This document shows positions 24,259 to 36,350 of a stretch of 64,000 nt of DNA, in pieces. Position numbers and translations under genes: made by a program. The DNA comes from Myxococcota bacterium. GTDB lineage: Bacteria; Myxococcota_A; UBA9160; UBA4427. Positions within the stretch are counted from its first letter, which is position 1, and the number at the start of each line of letters is the position of its first letter. The notes below the pieces were generated by a model that saw only the letters and a program-made list of their open reading frames with translations, was not told the origin of the DNA and ran no database searches. The DNA lies in contig JAQWRT010000051.1 of the NCBI GenBank assembly GCA_029243605.1, forward strand, positions 62,001-126,000. The letters are read 5' to 3'.

Positions 24259-25903
24259 TGTAAACCTTCTCCTTGAAGGGATCGGGCCCGACACGGCGGT
24301 AGGTGTCGATGAACTTCTCTCCCGCTTCGCGTAGCTCGATATAGGTGTCGATGACTAACTCCACCGCATCGACGATGCCATCTTCGTCAAATCCTCGACC
24401 GAGGATCTTGCCAAGGGAGGCGTCCTCTTCGGCCGATCCGCCCAGCATGAGCTGATAGAGTTCGCTGTTCTTCTTGTCTACGCCGACGATTCCAATATTG
24501 CCGATATGGTGATGTCCGCAGGCATTGATGCAGCCCGACATATTCAGGTAGACCTCGCCGATATCCTTCTGCTTATTCTGGTCCGCGAAGCGCTCGGAGA
24601 GTTTTTCGGCCAGGGGAATGGAGCGGGCGTTGGCCAGTGCGCAGTAGTCGAGGCCCGGGCAGCAGATCGTGTCGCTGATCAGGCCGTGGTTCGCCGTGGC
24701 CAGGCCAAGGGTCACGAGTTTCTGCCAGAGGGCAAAGAGGTCCTTTTTGCGAACGTCGGTCAGTACCAGGTTCTGGTTGTGAGTGACGCGCATCTCGCCG
24801 AAATTGTAGGCATCCGCGAGATCGGCAAAGCCGTCCATTTGGGCCGCCGAGATGTCGCCAGGGGGCTTGCCCACCGGGGAGCAGGAGACGTTGACGATGG
24901 CGTAGCCCGGCTCTCTGTGGCGGGCGGTCTGCTGCTCGACCCAGGTTGCGAAGTCGGGGTCCCCCGCCATGTGCCCCGCTAGGTCGGAGTCGTCATCGTC
25001 GAGTTTTTCATGGGGCGGCGGTGCGAAGAAACCGCCCACCCGGGCCGTCTCGGACTCGGGCAATTCCAGGGCGGTCTCGCGAATCTCGGCCCATTCCTTT
25101 TCGACCTTCTCGCCGAAGGCTTCGCCCCCCATTTCATGGACCAGGATCTTGATTCGAGCTTTGTATTTGTTGTCCCGCCGCCCGAGTTGGTTGTAGACCC
25201 TGAGGATCGCCTCGCAGTAGGACAGAACGTGCTGGGTCGGGAGGAAAGCGCGGATCGACTGCCCGATGAAGGGGGTTCGGCCGAGCCCGCCGCCTACGAA
25301 GACCTCGAAGCCGGCTTCTCCCGCTTCGTTCTTGTGGAGGCGCAGCCCGATATCGTGGGCTTTGATGGCCGCACGATCGCGGTCCGAGCCGCTGACTGCG
25401 ATCTTGAACTTGCGAGGGAGGAAACTGAATTCGGGGTGGAGGCTCGACCACTGGCGGAGGATTTCACAGTAGACGCGCGGATCCTCGATTTCGTCGGCGG
25501 AGGCTCCGGCGTACTCGTCGGCCGTGATATTCCGAATGCAGTTGCCGCTGCTCTGGATGCCGTGCATCTCCACCGAAGCGAGCTCCAGGAGGATGGCGGG
25601 CATATCCGAGAGCTTGATCCAGTTGAATTGCATGTTCTGGCGAGTCGTCAGGTGGCCGTAGCCCTTGTCGAATACCCGGGCGATATGGGCCAGCTTGCGC
25701 ATCTGAGTGGAATTGAGACATCCATAGGGGACGTTGATTCGCAACATATAGGCGTGCAGTTGCAGGTAGAGGCCATTCATCAACCGCAGAGGTCTGAATT
25801 GCTCCTCGGTGATCTTGCCGGCAAGCCGGTCTTCGACCTGACGGCCGAACTGAACCGCTCGCTGTTCAACAAAATCCGCGTCGAATTCATCGTATTGATA
25901 CAC
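24245..25903 (-). CDS. assimilatory sulfite/nitrite reductase hemoprotein
   Basis: The 552-residue siroheme enzyme has both cluster motifs, C-x5-C (CPGLDYC, C415 and C421) and C-x3-C (CINAC, C458 and C462), which hold the 4Fe-4S cluster bridged to siroheme. The N-terminal half has YGHLTTRQNMQFNWIK, binding siroheme. Six-electron reduction of sulfite to sulfide is favoured over nitrite because DUF2849, DUF934 and cysteine synthase flank it; a ferredoxin-type donor is likely since no flavoprotein subunit is present. The GTG at 25903 has GGAG seven bases upstream and follows the DUF2849 stop by one base; an earlier GTG at 25942 is possible. Confidence 0.9.
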   Translation of the reverse strand: MYQYDEFDADFVEQRAVQFGRQVEDRLAGKITEEQFRPLRLMNGLYLQLHAYMLRINVPYGCLNSTQMRKLAHIARVFDKGYGHLTTRQNMQFNWIKLSDMPAILLELASVEMHGIQSSGNCIRNITADEYAGASADEIEDPRVYCEILRQWSSLHPEFSFLPRKFKIAVSGSDRDRAAIKAHDIGLRLHKNEAGEAGFEVFVGGGLGRTPFIGQSIRAFLPTQHVLSYCEAILRVYNQLGRRDNKYKARIKILVHEMGGEAFGEKVEKEWAEIRETALELPESETARVGGFFAPPPHEKLDDDDSDLAGHMAGDPDFATWVEQQTARHREPGYAIVNVSCSPVGKPPGDISAAQMDGFADLADAYNFGEMRVTHNQNLVLTDVRKKDLFALWQKLVTLGLATANHGLISDTICCPGLDYCALANARSIPLAEKLSERFADQNKQKDIGEVYLNMSGCINACGHHHIGNIGIVGVDKKNSELYQLMLGGSAEEDASLGKILGRGFDEDGIVDAVELVIDTYIELREAGEKFIDTYRRVGPDPFKEKVYSAPA

Positions 25904-25904
25904 T

Positions 25905-26198
25905 TCAGTTCTCCGCCTGTTTGCCGAGGTCGGTTCGGACACTCGGTCCTCGGGATCGCATGGCTTCCCGCATCTTTACGGGCACCAGGATTCCCTCCCG
26001 GAGTTCTACCTCGATGAGTTCGGGGCCCACGACGAATTGTTCCGCCTCGGCCTCGGTTCCCCGAGCCAACAGAGCTTCTGCCTGGGCAGTATCCTGGGCG
26101 GGCTGGCAGCCCTCGAGGCCCTCGAGCCATTCCTGCTCTCGGCCCAGAAAGACGACGATTCCGTCGGTGAGTCGATTGGCGATTACGACCTGATGCAT
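25905..26198 (-). CDS. DUF2849 small protein of sulfite-reductase operons
   Basis: The 97-residue protein opens MHQVVIANRLTDGIVVFLG and continues with a Trp/Glu-rich segment and a helix AQDTAQAEALLARGT, then the VGPELIEVEL strand, which fits DUF2849. This family is found just upstream of sulfite reductase; its biochemical role is not established. AGGAGAACC directly before the ATG gives a strong ribosome site. It is first in the four-gene sulfur set and its stop lies one base before the next start. Confidence 0.85.
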   Translation of the reverse strand: MHQVVIANRLTDGIVVFLGREQEWLEGLEGCQPAQDTAQAEALLARGTEAEAEQFVVGPELIEVELREGILVPVKMREAMRSRGPSVRTDLGKQAEN

Positions 26199-26416
26199 GG
26201 TTCTCCTGTCTCCATCGGAGATCGGCTCCTCCCGAGCCCGACTGGGGAGCCGGCGGGATCGGCTCCAATTCCCTGGCTCCGGGCGAGGAAATCGGAAGGA
26301 CCCGGATTAATTCCCGAGTCTATCGGTAAGGATTTCGACCGAGAATTCCGGGTCGCACAGAGTAGGTAGAGGCCGGTCTCTTGGCAACGGCTAGCGGTGC
26401 TTGGGTTCCAGAGGGC

Positions 26417-30094
<3,678 letters not shown>

Positions 30095-30133
30095 GGGGTC
30101 TCGGGTTGGGTCTCCGGGGCTTTGAAAGGAGGG

Positions 30134-30166
30134 TAAGCGGTTGATCCTGTTTCGAAAGTCCGCTTA
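30134..30166. repeat. 7-bp inverted repeat at the metH transcription start
   Basis: TAAGCGG (30134-30140) and CCGCTTA (30160-30166) are perfect complements around 19 bases. On the minus strand the first arm begins at the last base of the -10 box and runs over the expected start point, so it could be an operator or a hairpin at the very 5' end of the metH mRNA. No known riboswitch consensus was recognised. Confidence 0.6.
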
Positions 30167-30194
30167 GCATACGGTATAAATCAGCTTATCTCAA
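30166..30194 (-). promoter_or_regulatory. sigma-70-type promoter of metH
   Basis: On the minus strand, TTGAGA (30194-30189) is followed after exactly 17 bases by TATGCT (30171-30166). These match the -35 and -10 consensus at 5 of 6 and 4 of 6 positions. The predicted start lies about 65 bases upstream of the metH ATG. The sequence around it is AT-rich compared with the rest of the window. Confidence 0.6.
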
Positions 30195-30355
30195 TGTAAG
30201 GGTACAATGATGAGCCCGGCCTGAAAGACGAACTTCGGGCCTTCCCCGTGGGAAAAGTGATCTCCGAGGCCGGGCGCCTGTTGCCATTCGCGTCTTGGTG
30301 CCCATACATGCGCCTTCCCTACGCCCCTTGGGCGTTCTATCCAGGAGCAGCCACG

Positions 30356-32263
30356 ATGGCGACCGAGACCCACGAATTCCAAGCCGAGGTCAAGAAGCTA
30401 CTCGACTTGATGATCCATTCCCTCTATTCGAACAAGGATGTCTTCCTTCGCGAGTTGATTTCCAACGCATCGGACGCCCTGGATCGCCTTCGCTTCGAGG
30501 GGCTGACCCAGGCCGAACTCCTCCCCGACGAGGAACTCGCGATTCGGCTCTTCGCCGACCCCGAAGCTCGAACCCTGACCCTCGAGGATAATGGGATCGG
30601 GATGAGTCGGACGGACCTGGTCGAAAATCTCGGGACCATCGCGCGCTCGGGGACCCTTGAGTTCCTTCGCAACACCGATACCTCGGGCGAGGGCTCCCCC
30701 GATCTGATCGGGCAATTTGGTGTGGGGTTCTACTCGAGCTTCATGGTGGCCGATCAGGTCTCGGTCTTGAGCCGGCGCGCCGGAGAGGAGACCGCCACAC
30801 GCTGGTCCACCGACGGCAGCGGCGAGTACGCCCTCGAAGAGGCCAAGCGAGACTCGGCCGGTACCACCATCACCCTCCACCTGAAGCCAGCCGACGGTGA
30901 GGACGGGATCTCGGATTATGCCGAGGAGTGGACCCTTCGCCAGATCGTCACCCGCTACTCGGATTTCGTCTCCTACCCGATTCGCTTGACGACCATGAAG
31001 AAAGAGGAGGGCGATGATCTCGCGAAGGCAGTCGAGATTGAAGAGCCGCTCAACTCCATGAAGGCGATCTGGACGCGTCCGGCCTCCGAGGTCAGCGACG
31101 AAGAGTACAAAGAGTTCTACAGCCATATCACCCATGACCACGAGGAGCCTCTGCTCCACCTTGCGACGGCCCTCGAGGGCACCTTCGAGGCCAGAGCTCT
31201 TCTCTATCTGCCTTCGAGAGCGCCCATGGATCTCTATCACCGGGAGATGGCTCATCGCGGCATCCAGCTCTACGTCCGGCGAGTCTTCATCATGGACGAG
31301 TGCCGTGACCTGATGCCCGAATACCTTCGTTTCGTGAAGGGTGTGGTGGATGCCGAGGACCTTTCGCTCAATGTCTCACGGGAAATGCTCCAGCAGGATC
31401 GTCAGATCCAGGCGATTCGCAAGCATCTGGTCAAGAAGGTGCTCGGATCGCTGAAAGCCCTGAAAGAGGAGGATGAGGCGAAGTACCTGGGCTTCTGGGC
31501 GCAATTCGGCCCGGTTCTCAAGGAGGGGCTCTTGCCCTTCGACGAGAAGAAGGAGCGGATCCTCGACTTGGTCTACGCGGCGACGACCGGCGACTCCGCT
31601 CAGCTGACCTCGCTGTCCGATTACGTCGACCGCATGGGGGAGGATCAGGACGCGATCTATTACATGACGGGTTCGTCCCGGGAGGTCCTGGCCGGCTCTC
31701 CCCATCTCGAGGCTTTTGCCGAGAAGGGGCTGGAAGTCCTGCTCTTTACCGACCCCGTGGACGAGGTGTGGCTCGAGCAGATGCCGCCGGACTACAGGGA
31801 AAAGAAATTCCAGTCGGTGGGTCGGGGCGAAATCGATCTGGGCTCGAAGGACGAAAAGGAAGGGGAGGAGAGCGACCAGGAGACCGAGGCCTATAAGGAC
31901 TTGATCCAGTGCATGGGCAATGCTCTCCAGGAGGAGGTGAAGGAGGTACGCCTTTCCAATCGGCTCAAGCAGTCGCCCTCGTGCCTGGTTGTGGATGAGG
32001 GTGATCTCTCCCCCCAACTCGAGGCCATGTTGCGCCAGGCGGGCCAGGAGGTTCCCGATCGGAAACCGATCCTCGAGGTCAATCCGGACCACGCGATCCT
32101 GAAGAGTTTGCAAGCGATCTTCGAGGCGGATGGGACCGACGCGAGGCTCTCCGAGTACGCCGAACTGCTCTTCGGTCAGGCAGTGCTGGCCGGCGGGGGC
32201 CAACTCACGGACCCCGGAACCTTCACCCGCAAGCTCTCGGGTCTGATGGAAAAGGCGCTTTAA
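30356..32263 (+). CDS. htpG: Hsp90-family chaperone HtpG
   Basis: The 635-residue protein is bacterial Hsp90. The N-terminal ATPase has LYSNKDVFLRELISNASDA, LEDNGIGM, and the lid motif IGQFGVGFYSSFMVA. The middle domain contains YVRRVFIMDEC and the conserved SREMLQ segment, and the C-terminal dimerisation domain is complete. It refolds or remodels client proteins in the cytosol with ATP. The ATG at 30356 has AGGAG eight bases upstream; an in-frame start at 30248 would add 36 residues not seen in the family. It is divergent from metH. Confidence 0.96.
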   Translation: MATETHEFQAEVKKLLDLMIHSLYSNKDVFLRELISNASDALDRLRFEGLTQAELLPDEELAIRLFADPEARTLTLEDNGIGMSRTDLVENLGTIARSGTLEFLRNTDTSGEGSPDLIGQFGVGFYSSFMVADQVSVLSRRAGEETATRWSTDGSGEYALEEAKRDSAGTTITLHLKPADGEDGISDYAEEWTLRQIVTRYSDFVSYPIRLTTMKKEEGDDLAKAVEIEEPLNSMKAIWTRPASEVSDEEYKEFYSHITHDHEEPLLHLATALEGTFEARALLYLPSRAPMDLYHREMAHRGIQLYVRRVFIMDECRDLMPEYLRFVKGVVDAEDLSLNVSREMLQQDRQIQAIRKHLVKKVLGSLKALKEEDEAKYLGFWAQFGPVLKEGLLPFDEKKERILDLVYAATTGDSAQLTSLSDYVDRMGEDQDAIYYMTGSSREVLAGSPHLEAFAEKGLEVLLFTDPVDEVWLEQMPPDYREKKFQSVGRGEIDLGSKDEKEGEESDQETEAYKDLIQCMGNALQEEVKEVRLSNRLKQSPSCLVVDEGDLSPQLEAMLRQAGQEVPDRKPILEVNPDHAILKSLQAIFEADGTDARLSEYAELLFGQAVLAGGGQLTDPGTFTRKLSGLMEKAL

Positions 32264-32293
32264 GAGCTCAGTTCCTGCTCGATCAGGGGAGGC

Positions 32294-33115
32294 TCAGTCG
32301 GTGCGCGGACGCGCCTGGTTGAGCCCCTCGATCAGGGTTCTGAATTCCCTGGCCGTGGTATAGCGGCCCCCGGCGACGAAGCGGGTGACCCCGATTTCAG
32401 CCAGGGCCGCCAGGAGGTCGGCACCGTCTTGGCCGGCGCCCGGTGGGAGGCCGCCGAGCACGGCCACCTCGGGGCGGGGGTGGCCGGCGGCCTCGGAGAG
32501 CTCTGCCAGGCGTGCGATTTCCGGGCCCAGGCCCCTGGGATCTGCACTCATGGGCATCCAGCCCGCCCGGTACCGGGCCGCTCGCGCCAGGGCGTGGGGC
32601 GCCGACCCGCCGATGAAGAGCGGCGGGGCAGGGGGCCTCGGTTCGAAGAGGAAGGACTGGCCGTTTTCTTCCACCACGTTGGTTTCGCCTCGAAAACAGC
32701 GGTTGAAGAGTTCGAGAAAACGATCGGTTTCCGCGCCTCGCTGCCCGCGATCAAGGCCCAGGGCTCGAAATTCCGAGCCCATCCACCCCACGCCGACGCC
32801 CAGCAGCACTCGACCTCCCGAGAGTTCCTGGATCGTGGCTACGCTCTTCGCCGTGGGCAGCGGGCGCCGGTAGGGTGCGACCAGGACGCCCGTTCCCAGG
32901 CCAATTCGGTTCGTGGCTCCGGCGAGCCAGGCAAGAGTGGCCAGAGGGTCGAGATAGCGGCCCCCGGAACCCTCGGAGTCATCCGGCGGAATCGCGATAT
33001 GGTCCTGGACCCAGAGGTCGTCGATTCCCGCTTGATCAGCCGCTTGTGCGCATTCGAGCAGGGTTCCCGCTTGGGAAGATTCCCCCATCACCCTCAGTGC
33101 GAGTCCGAGTTTCAT
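32294..33115 (-). CDS. LLM-class (luciferase-like, probable F420) oxidoreductase
   Basis: The 273-residue protein fits the TIGR03619-like group of luciferase-like monooxygenases: MKLGLALRV, GIDDLWVQDHIAIP, IGLGTGVLVAPYRRPLPTAKSVATIQELSGGR and GVGVGWMGSEF are all present, with PLFIGGSAPHALARAAR in the C-terminal half of the barrel. Proteins of this subfamily generally use F420 or FMN to act on small organic substrates; the cofactor cannot be proven here. It converges with htpG and diverges from the mla operon. Confidence 0.85.
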   Translation of the reverse strand: MKLGLALRVMGESSQAGTLLECAQAADQAGIDDLWVQDHIAIPPDDSEGSGGRYLDPLATLAWLAGATNRIGLGTGVLVAPYRRPLPTAKSVATIQELSGGRVLLGVGVGWMGSEFRALGLDRGQRGAETDRFLELFNRCFRGETNVVEENGQSFLFEPRPPAPPLFIGGSAPHALARAARYRAGWMPMSADPRGLGPEIARLAELSEAAGHPRPEVAVLGGLPPGAGQDGADLLAALAEIGVTRFVAGGRYTTAREFRTLIEGLNQARPRTD

Positions 33116-33293
33116 GCTTCAGCTGCCTCTTCGTTGCCCTCGGGTTGTTCGTGCGGATCGGGGCTCACGGCCAAGCTTACAACGGTCATGGACCCTCACG
33201 CGAGGGCAGGGGATTGCTAAGCTCCATGAGGTGGCACGAGGCCGCGAGGAAATGCGACCCGAGCACGAGGCGCCGACAAGAGGAGCAGGGCAC

Positions 33294-34091
33294 GTGACCG
33301 AAGTCGATGAAGAATCCGGTCACGTGGAAGCTCGGGGTGTGGCTCTGGCATTCGGAAGGCGCGAGATCTTTCGAGATCTCGATTGCCGCTTCGCCAAGGG
33401 ACGCATCAGTGTTTTGATGGGCGGGAGCGGCACCGGTAAGAGCACCCTGTTGCGGATGATCGGTGGGCTGCAGATTCCAGATGTGGGGAGCCTGCGGGTG
33501 GCGGGGCAAGAGCTTGTGGGACTCGAGGAGGCCCAACTCAAGGCAATGCGAGGGCGCCTGGGGATGCTCTTCCAAAATGGCGCGCTGCTCGATTCCATGA
33601 GCGTGTTTGAGAATGTGGCGCTCCCCCTTCGCGAACACACGAGCCTGTCCGAGACGGAAATCGCCGAGCGCGTCCATGGCCGCCTGTCCGCGGTGGGGCT
33701 CTCGGATATCGACGAACTGCTCCCCGGTGAGCTTTCGGGTGGCATGCTTCGCCGGGCTGCCCTGGCTCGGGCCATCGTGATGGAGCCCGAGATTCTGCTC
33801 TGTGATGAGCCATTTTCGGGGCTCGATCCACCGAATGTGTCGCGAATCGAGGCGCTGTTGACCCACCTCAATCGTGACCGCGGTCTGACCGTGATCATCA
33901 CGTCGCATCATATGGCCACCAGTCTGCGGATGGCCCACCGGATCCTGCTCCTGCGCAATATGGGGTGCGTCGACGGTTCGCCGGCCCAGTTGGCCTCCAG
34001 TCGCGACTCGGCCATCCGGGAATTCCTGGGGCAGGACGGTGCCGAGTACCTGGCCCACCACGGCCACGAATTGGAAGGGGCCGAGGGATGA
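33294..34091 (+). CDS. mlaF: phospholipid-transport ABC ATPase MlaF
   Basis: The 265-residue ATPase has Walker A GGSGTGKST (43-51), the Q-loop LFQNGALLDSMSVFENVALPL characteristic of MlaF (QxGALxxSxxVxENV), signature LSGGMLRRAALARA, Walker B ILLCDEPFSGLDP and the H-loop TSHH. With MlaE and MlaD it powers movement of phospholipids between inner and outer membrane. The GTG at 33294 has GAGGAG eight bases upstream; upstream starts at 33252 and 33114 add unconserved residues. The gene ends in ATGA overlap with mlaE. Confidence 0.92.
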   Translation: MTEVDEESGHVEARGVALAFGRREIFRDLDCRFAKGRISVLMGGSGTGKSTLLRMIGGLQIPDVGSLRVAGQELVGLEEAQLKAMRGRLGMLFQNGALLDSMSVFENVALPLREHTSLSETEIAERVHGRLSAVGLSDIDELLPGELSGGMLRRAALARAIVMEPEILLCDEPFSGLDPPNVSRIEALLTHLNRDRGLTVIITSHHMATSLRMAHRILLLRNMGCVDGSPAQLASSRDSAIREFLGQDGAEYLAHHGHELEGAEG

Positions 34092-34864
34092 CGCGCGGCC
34101 TGGCCAATCTCGGAGCCGCCACGCTTCGCCAGATCGAAGAGCTGGGCCGGATGATTCGTTTCGGCGCAAGAATTGTCATGGCCGCTAGCCGTCCGCCCTT
34201 TCGCTGGCGTGCATTCATGGCAGCGGTCTACGATTCGGGTGTGCTCTCGGTGGCGCTTATCTGCGCTGCGGGCCTGACCGTGGGCTTCGTCTTGGGCCTC
34301 CAGCTCTATAATACCCTCGTTCGTTTTGGGGCAGAGGATTCCCTGGGCACCGCCGTGGGCCTCTCCTTGATTCGAGAACTGGGCCCCGTATTGACGGGGC
34401 TTTTGGTCACCGGACGTGCCGGCTCGGCGATTACGGCGGAGATTGGTGCGATGCGGACGGGGCAGCAATTGGACGGCCTCCGGATGATGGCGATCGATCC
34501 GATCCATTTCGTCGTCATGCCCCGGGCCATGGCAATTTTTTTCGTCTTGCCGCTCCTTTCCGCGCTCTTCGTTTCACTCGGAATCTTCGGTGCCTACCTG
34601 ATCGGGGTGGAATTGCTCGGCCTCGATGGGGGAACCTTCCTGGCGAGCCTGGAGGCCGCGGTGGAGTTCGATACCGACGTCCTGCAGAGTCTCGTGAAGT
34701 CCGTTGTCTTCGGCGTCCTTTTGGCTTTGATCGCGACTTGGCGGGGCTACTCGTGTGAACCCCACTCGGCGGGGGTAAGCCGGGCGACGACTTCGACTGT
34801 AGTGACAGCTTCAATCGCCATCCTTTTGGCCGACTATTTGCTTACGGCGCTCTGGAGCCTTTGA
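34088..34864 (+). CDS. mlaE: phospholipid-transport ABC permease MlaE
   Basis: The 258-residue inner-membrane permease shows the MlaE pattern: five to six hydrophobic segments, LIRELGPVLTGLLVTGRAGSAI and AEIGAMRTGQQLDGLRMMAIDP in the middle, PRAMAIFFVLPLLSALF and the C-terminal KSVVFGVLLALIATWRGY. The ATG overlaps the mlaF stop by 4 bases. It forms the membrane channel of the complex, driven by MlaF and joined to the MCE protein MlaD encoded next. Confidence 0.93.
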   Translation: MTRGLANLGAATLRQIEELGRMIRFGARIVMAASRPPFRWRAFMAAVYDSGVLSVALICAAGLTVGFVLGLQLYNTLVRFGAEDSLGTAVGLSLIRELGPVLTGLLVTGRAGSAITAEIGAMRTGQQLDGLRMMAIDPIHFVVMPRAMAIFFVLPLLSALFVSLGIFGAYLIGVELLGLDGGTFLASLEAAVEFDTDVLQSLVKSVVFGVLLALIATWRGYSCEPHSAGVSRATTSTVVTASIAILLADYLLTALWSL

Positions 34865-34879
34865 GCGCGGAGGAAGACC

Positions 34880-35341
34880 ATGCAATCCAATTCGAATCGT
34901 GATCTCGCGGTGGGCGTCTTTGTCCTGCTTGGGCTCGGCCTGATTGCCTACTTGTCGCTGCAGGTGGGCGGGCTCTCGCTTCGCGAGCCCGGTGGTCTCG
35001 TTCTATTCGCCACTTTCGACGATATCGGCGGACTTTCGCCGCGATCCTCGGTGCGGGTCGGCGGGGTCAAAGTCGGGCGGGTAGAGTCCATCGATCTCGA
35101 CGAGGATCTACGCGCTCGGGTGCGCTTGAATCTCGCCCGGGATCTGGAGCTCTCCGTCGATACGGCGGCGGCGATTCGCACCTCGGGTCTTCTGGGCGAC
35201 CAATTCGTCGCGTTGGAGCCCGGAGCCGAAGATGAACTCCTGGTGACGGGCGAAGACTTTGCCTTTACGGAAAGCGCTATCAATCTGGATAAGTTAATCG
35301 GCAGCGTCGTCCATGGAGAGGGTCTGGGCGGGGGAGATTGA
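34880..35341 (+). CDS. mlaD: MCE-domain phospholipid-transport protein MlaD
   Basis: The 153-residue protein has one N-terminal transmembrane anchor (RDLAVGVFVLLGLGLIAYLSL, about 7-27) and a single MCE domain (FATFDDIGGLSPRSSVRVGGVKVGRVESI to RTSGLLGDQFVALEPG), then a short C-terminal helix. MlaD forms a hexameric ring in the periplasm that passes lipid. Gap to mlaE is 15 bp with GGAGGAAG before the ATG. The protein is of normal length for the single-MCE type. Confidence 0.93.
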   Translation: MQSNSNRDLAVGVFVLLGLGLIAYLSLQVGGLSLREPGGLVLFATFDDIGGLSPRSSVRVGGVKVGRVESIDLDEDLRARVRLNLARDLELSVDTAAAIRTSGLLGDQFVALEPGAEDELLVTGEDFAFTESAINLDKLIGSVVHGEGLGGGD

Positions 35342-35375
35342 TGGTAGGGACGGGGCAAGCAAGGTGACCGAGGGC

Positions 35376-36350
35376 ATGACCAGAAAAGCAGGAGAGATGG
35401 ACTTCCGCCGGGTGCGAGCCACCGGGACAGTCGCTGCCTGGTTGCTGGGCTTGGGCCTTTTGCTCGTCCTCGCCTCGTCCTCCCTGGCGGCGGAAAAGCA
35501 GTGGTCTCCTGGGGATTCGTCGATTGCCGCCTCCCCAGCTGGGGCGGTGGAAGAGGTTGCCCCGGCGGCGTCCTCGGGAGAGAAGGGTCCCGACCCCTGG
35601 CAGAAGATGAACCGTGCGATCTTCGATTTTAACGAGTTTGCCGATGTTTATGTTTTGGCCCCCACCGCCCGGGGCTGGGCCTTCATCACCCCTCATTTTT
35701 TCCATGTAGCCATCCGGAATTTCAATGACTTGATCTTGATGCCTACGATCCTGTTCAACGACGTGCTCCAACTCGAGGGAGAGCATGCGATGCAGGATCT
35801 GGGCAGACTGATGTTCAACGCGAGCTTCGGTCTGCTGGGGCTCATTGACGTCGCGACCTATATGGGAATCCCGCAGAACGACGCCGATTTTGGCGAGACC
35901 CTGGGCTATTGGGGGGTCCCGTCGGGTCCCTATCTGGTTCTCCCCCTCTTCGGTCCCTCCACGGTGCGCGGGGGTGTGGGTCGTCTTGGCGATGGCGCGG
36001 GGACTTTCTATTTCAGCTATCTGCCGATCTGGGCCACCTTCTTGGTGCGTGGTGTGGACATCATCAGTTGGCGTTCGGAACATTTGGAGGATGTCGATCT
36101 CTCCAGGCGAGAGTCCCTCGATTATTATGTCTTCATGCGGGATGCGTATCTGCAATTGCGGCGGGTCAAGATCGACGAAGCGCGCGGGATTTCGACCCAG
36201 ACGTCCTTGGAAGATGATGACCTCTACTTCTACGATGAATTCGATGACGAGCCCGAGGAGGATGACCTTGAGACGGACGGACAGGGGAGCGAGTCGCGAG
36301 GAGAGCTCTCTCCGGCCGCCTCCGAGAGCGCGGGCAAGCATGGGAGCTGA
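35376..36350 (+). CDS. mlaA: MlaA/VacJ outer-membrane phospholipid protein
   Basis: The 324-residue protein carries an export signal (AAWLLGLGLLLVLASSSLAA) and the MlaA domain: DPWQKMNRAIFDFNEF, RNFNDLILMPTILFNDVLQ, RLMFNASFGLLGLIDVAT, DFGETLGYWGVPSGPYLVLPLFGPS. In E. coli MlaA is a lipoprotein that extracts misplaced lipids from the outer leaflet. Here no Cys follows the signal, which ends AxA-like, so it is probably not lipidated. The C-terminus is an acidic tail (DDEPEEDDLE). The ATG at 35376 is one of three closely spaced starts (35313, 35376, 35397); it lies between mlaD and mlaC. Confidence 0.88.
   Translation: MTRKAGEMDFRRVRATGTVAAWLLGLGLLLVLASSSLAAEKQWSPGDSSIAASPAGAVEEVAPAASSGEKGPDPWQKMNRAIFDFNEFADVYVLAPTARGWAFITPHFFHVAIRNFNDLILMPTILFNDVLQLEGEHAMQDLGRLMFNASFGLLGLIDVATYMGIPQNDADFGETLGYWGVPSGPYLVLPLFGPSTVRGGVGRLGDGAGTFYFSYLPIWATFLVRGVDIISWRSEHLEDVDLSRRESLDYYVFMRDAYLQLRRVKIDEARGISTQTSLEDDDLYFYDEFDDEPEEDDLETDGQGSESRGELSPAASESAGKHGS

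Noticed and set aside
30095-30355. SAM, SAH or cobalamin riboswitch before metH
   Set aside because: None of the conserved core motifs that I can recall are visible; only a promoter and an inverted repeat are supported.
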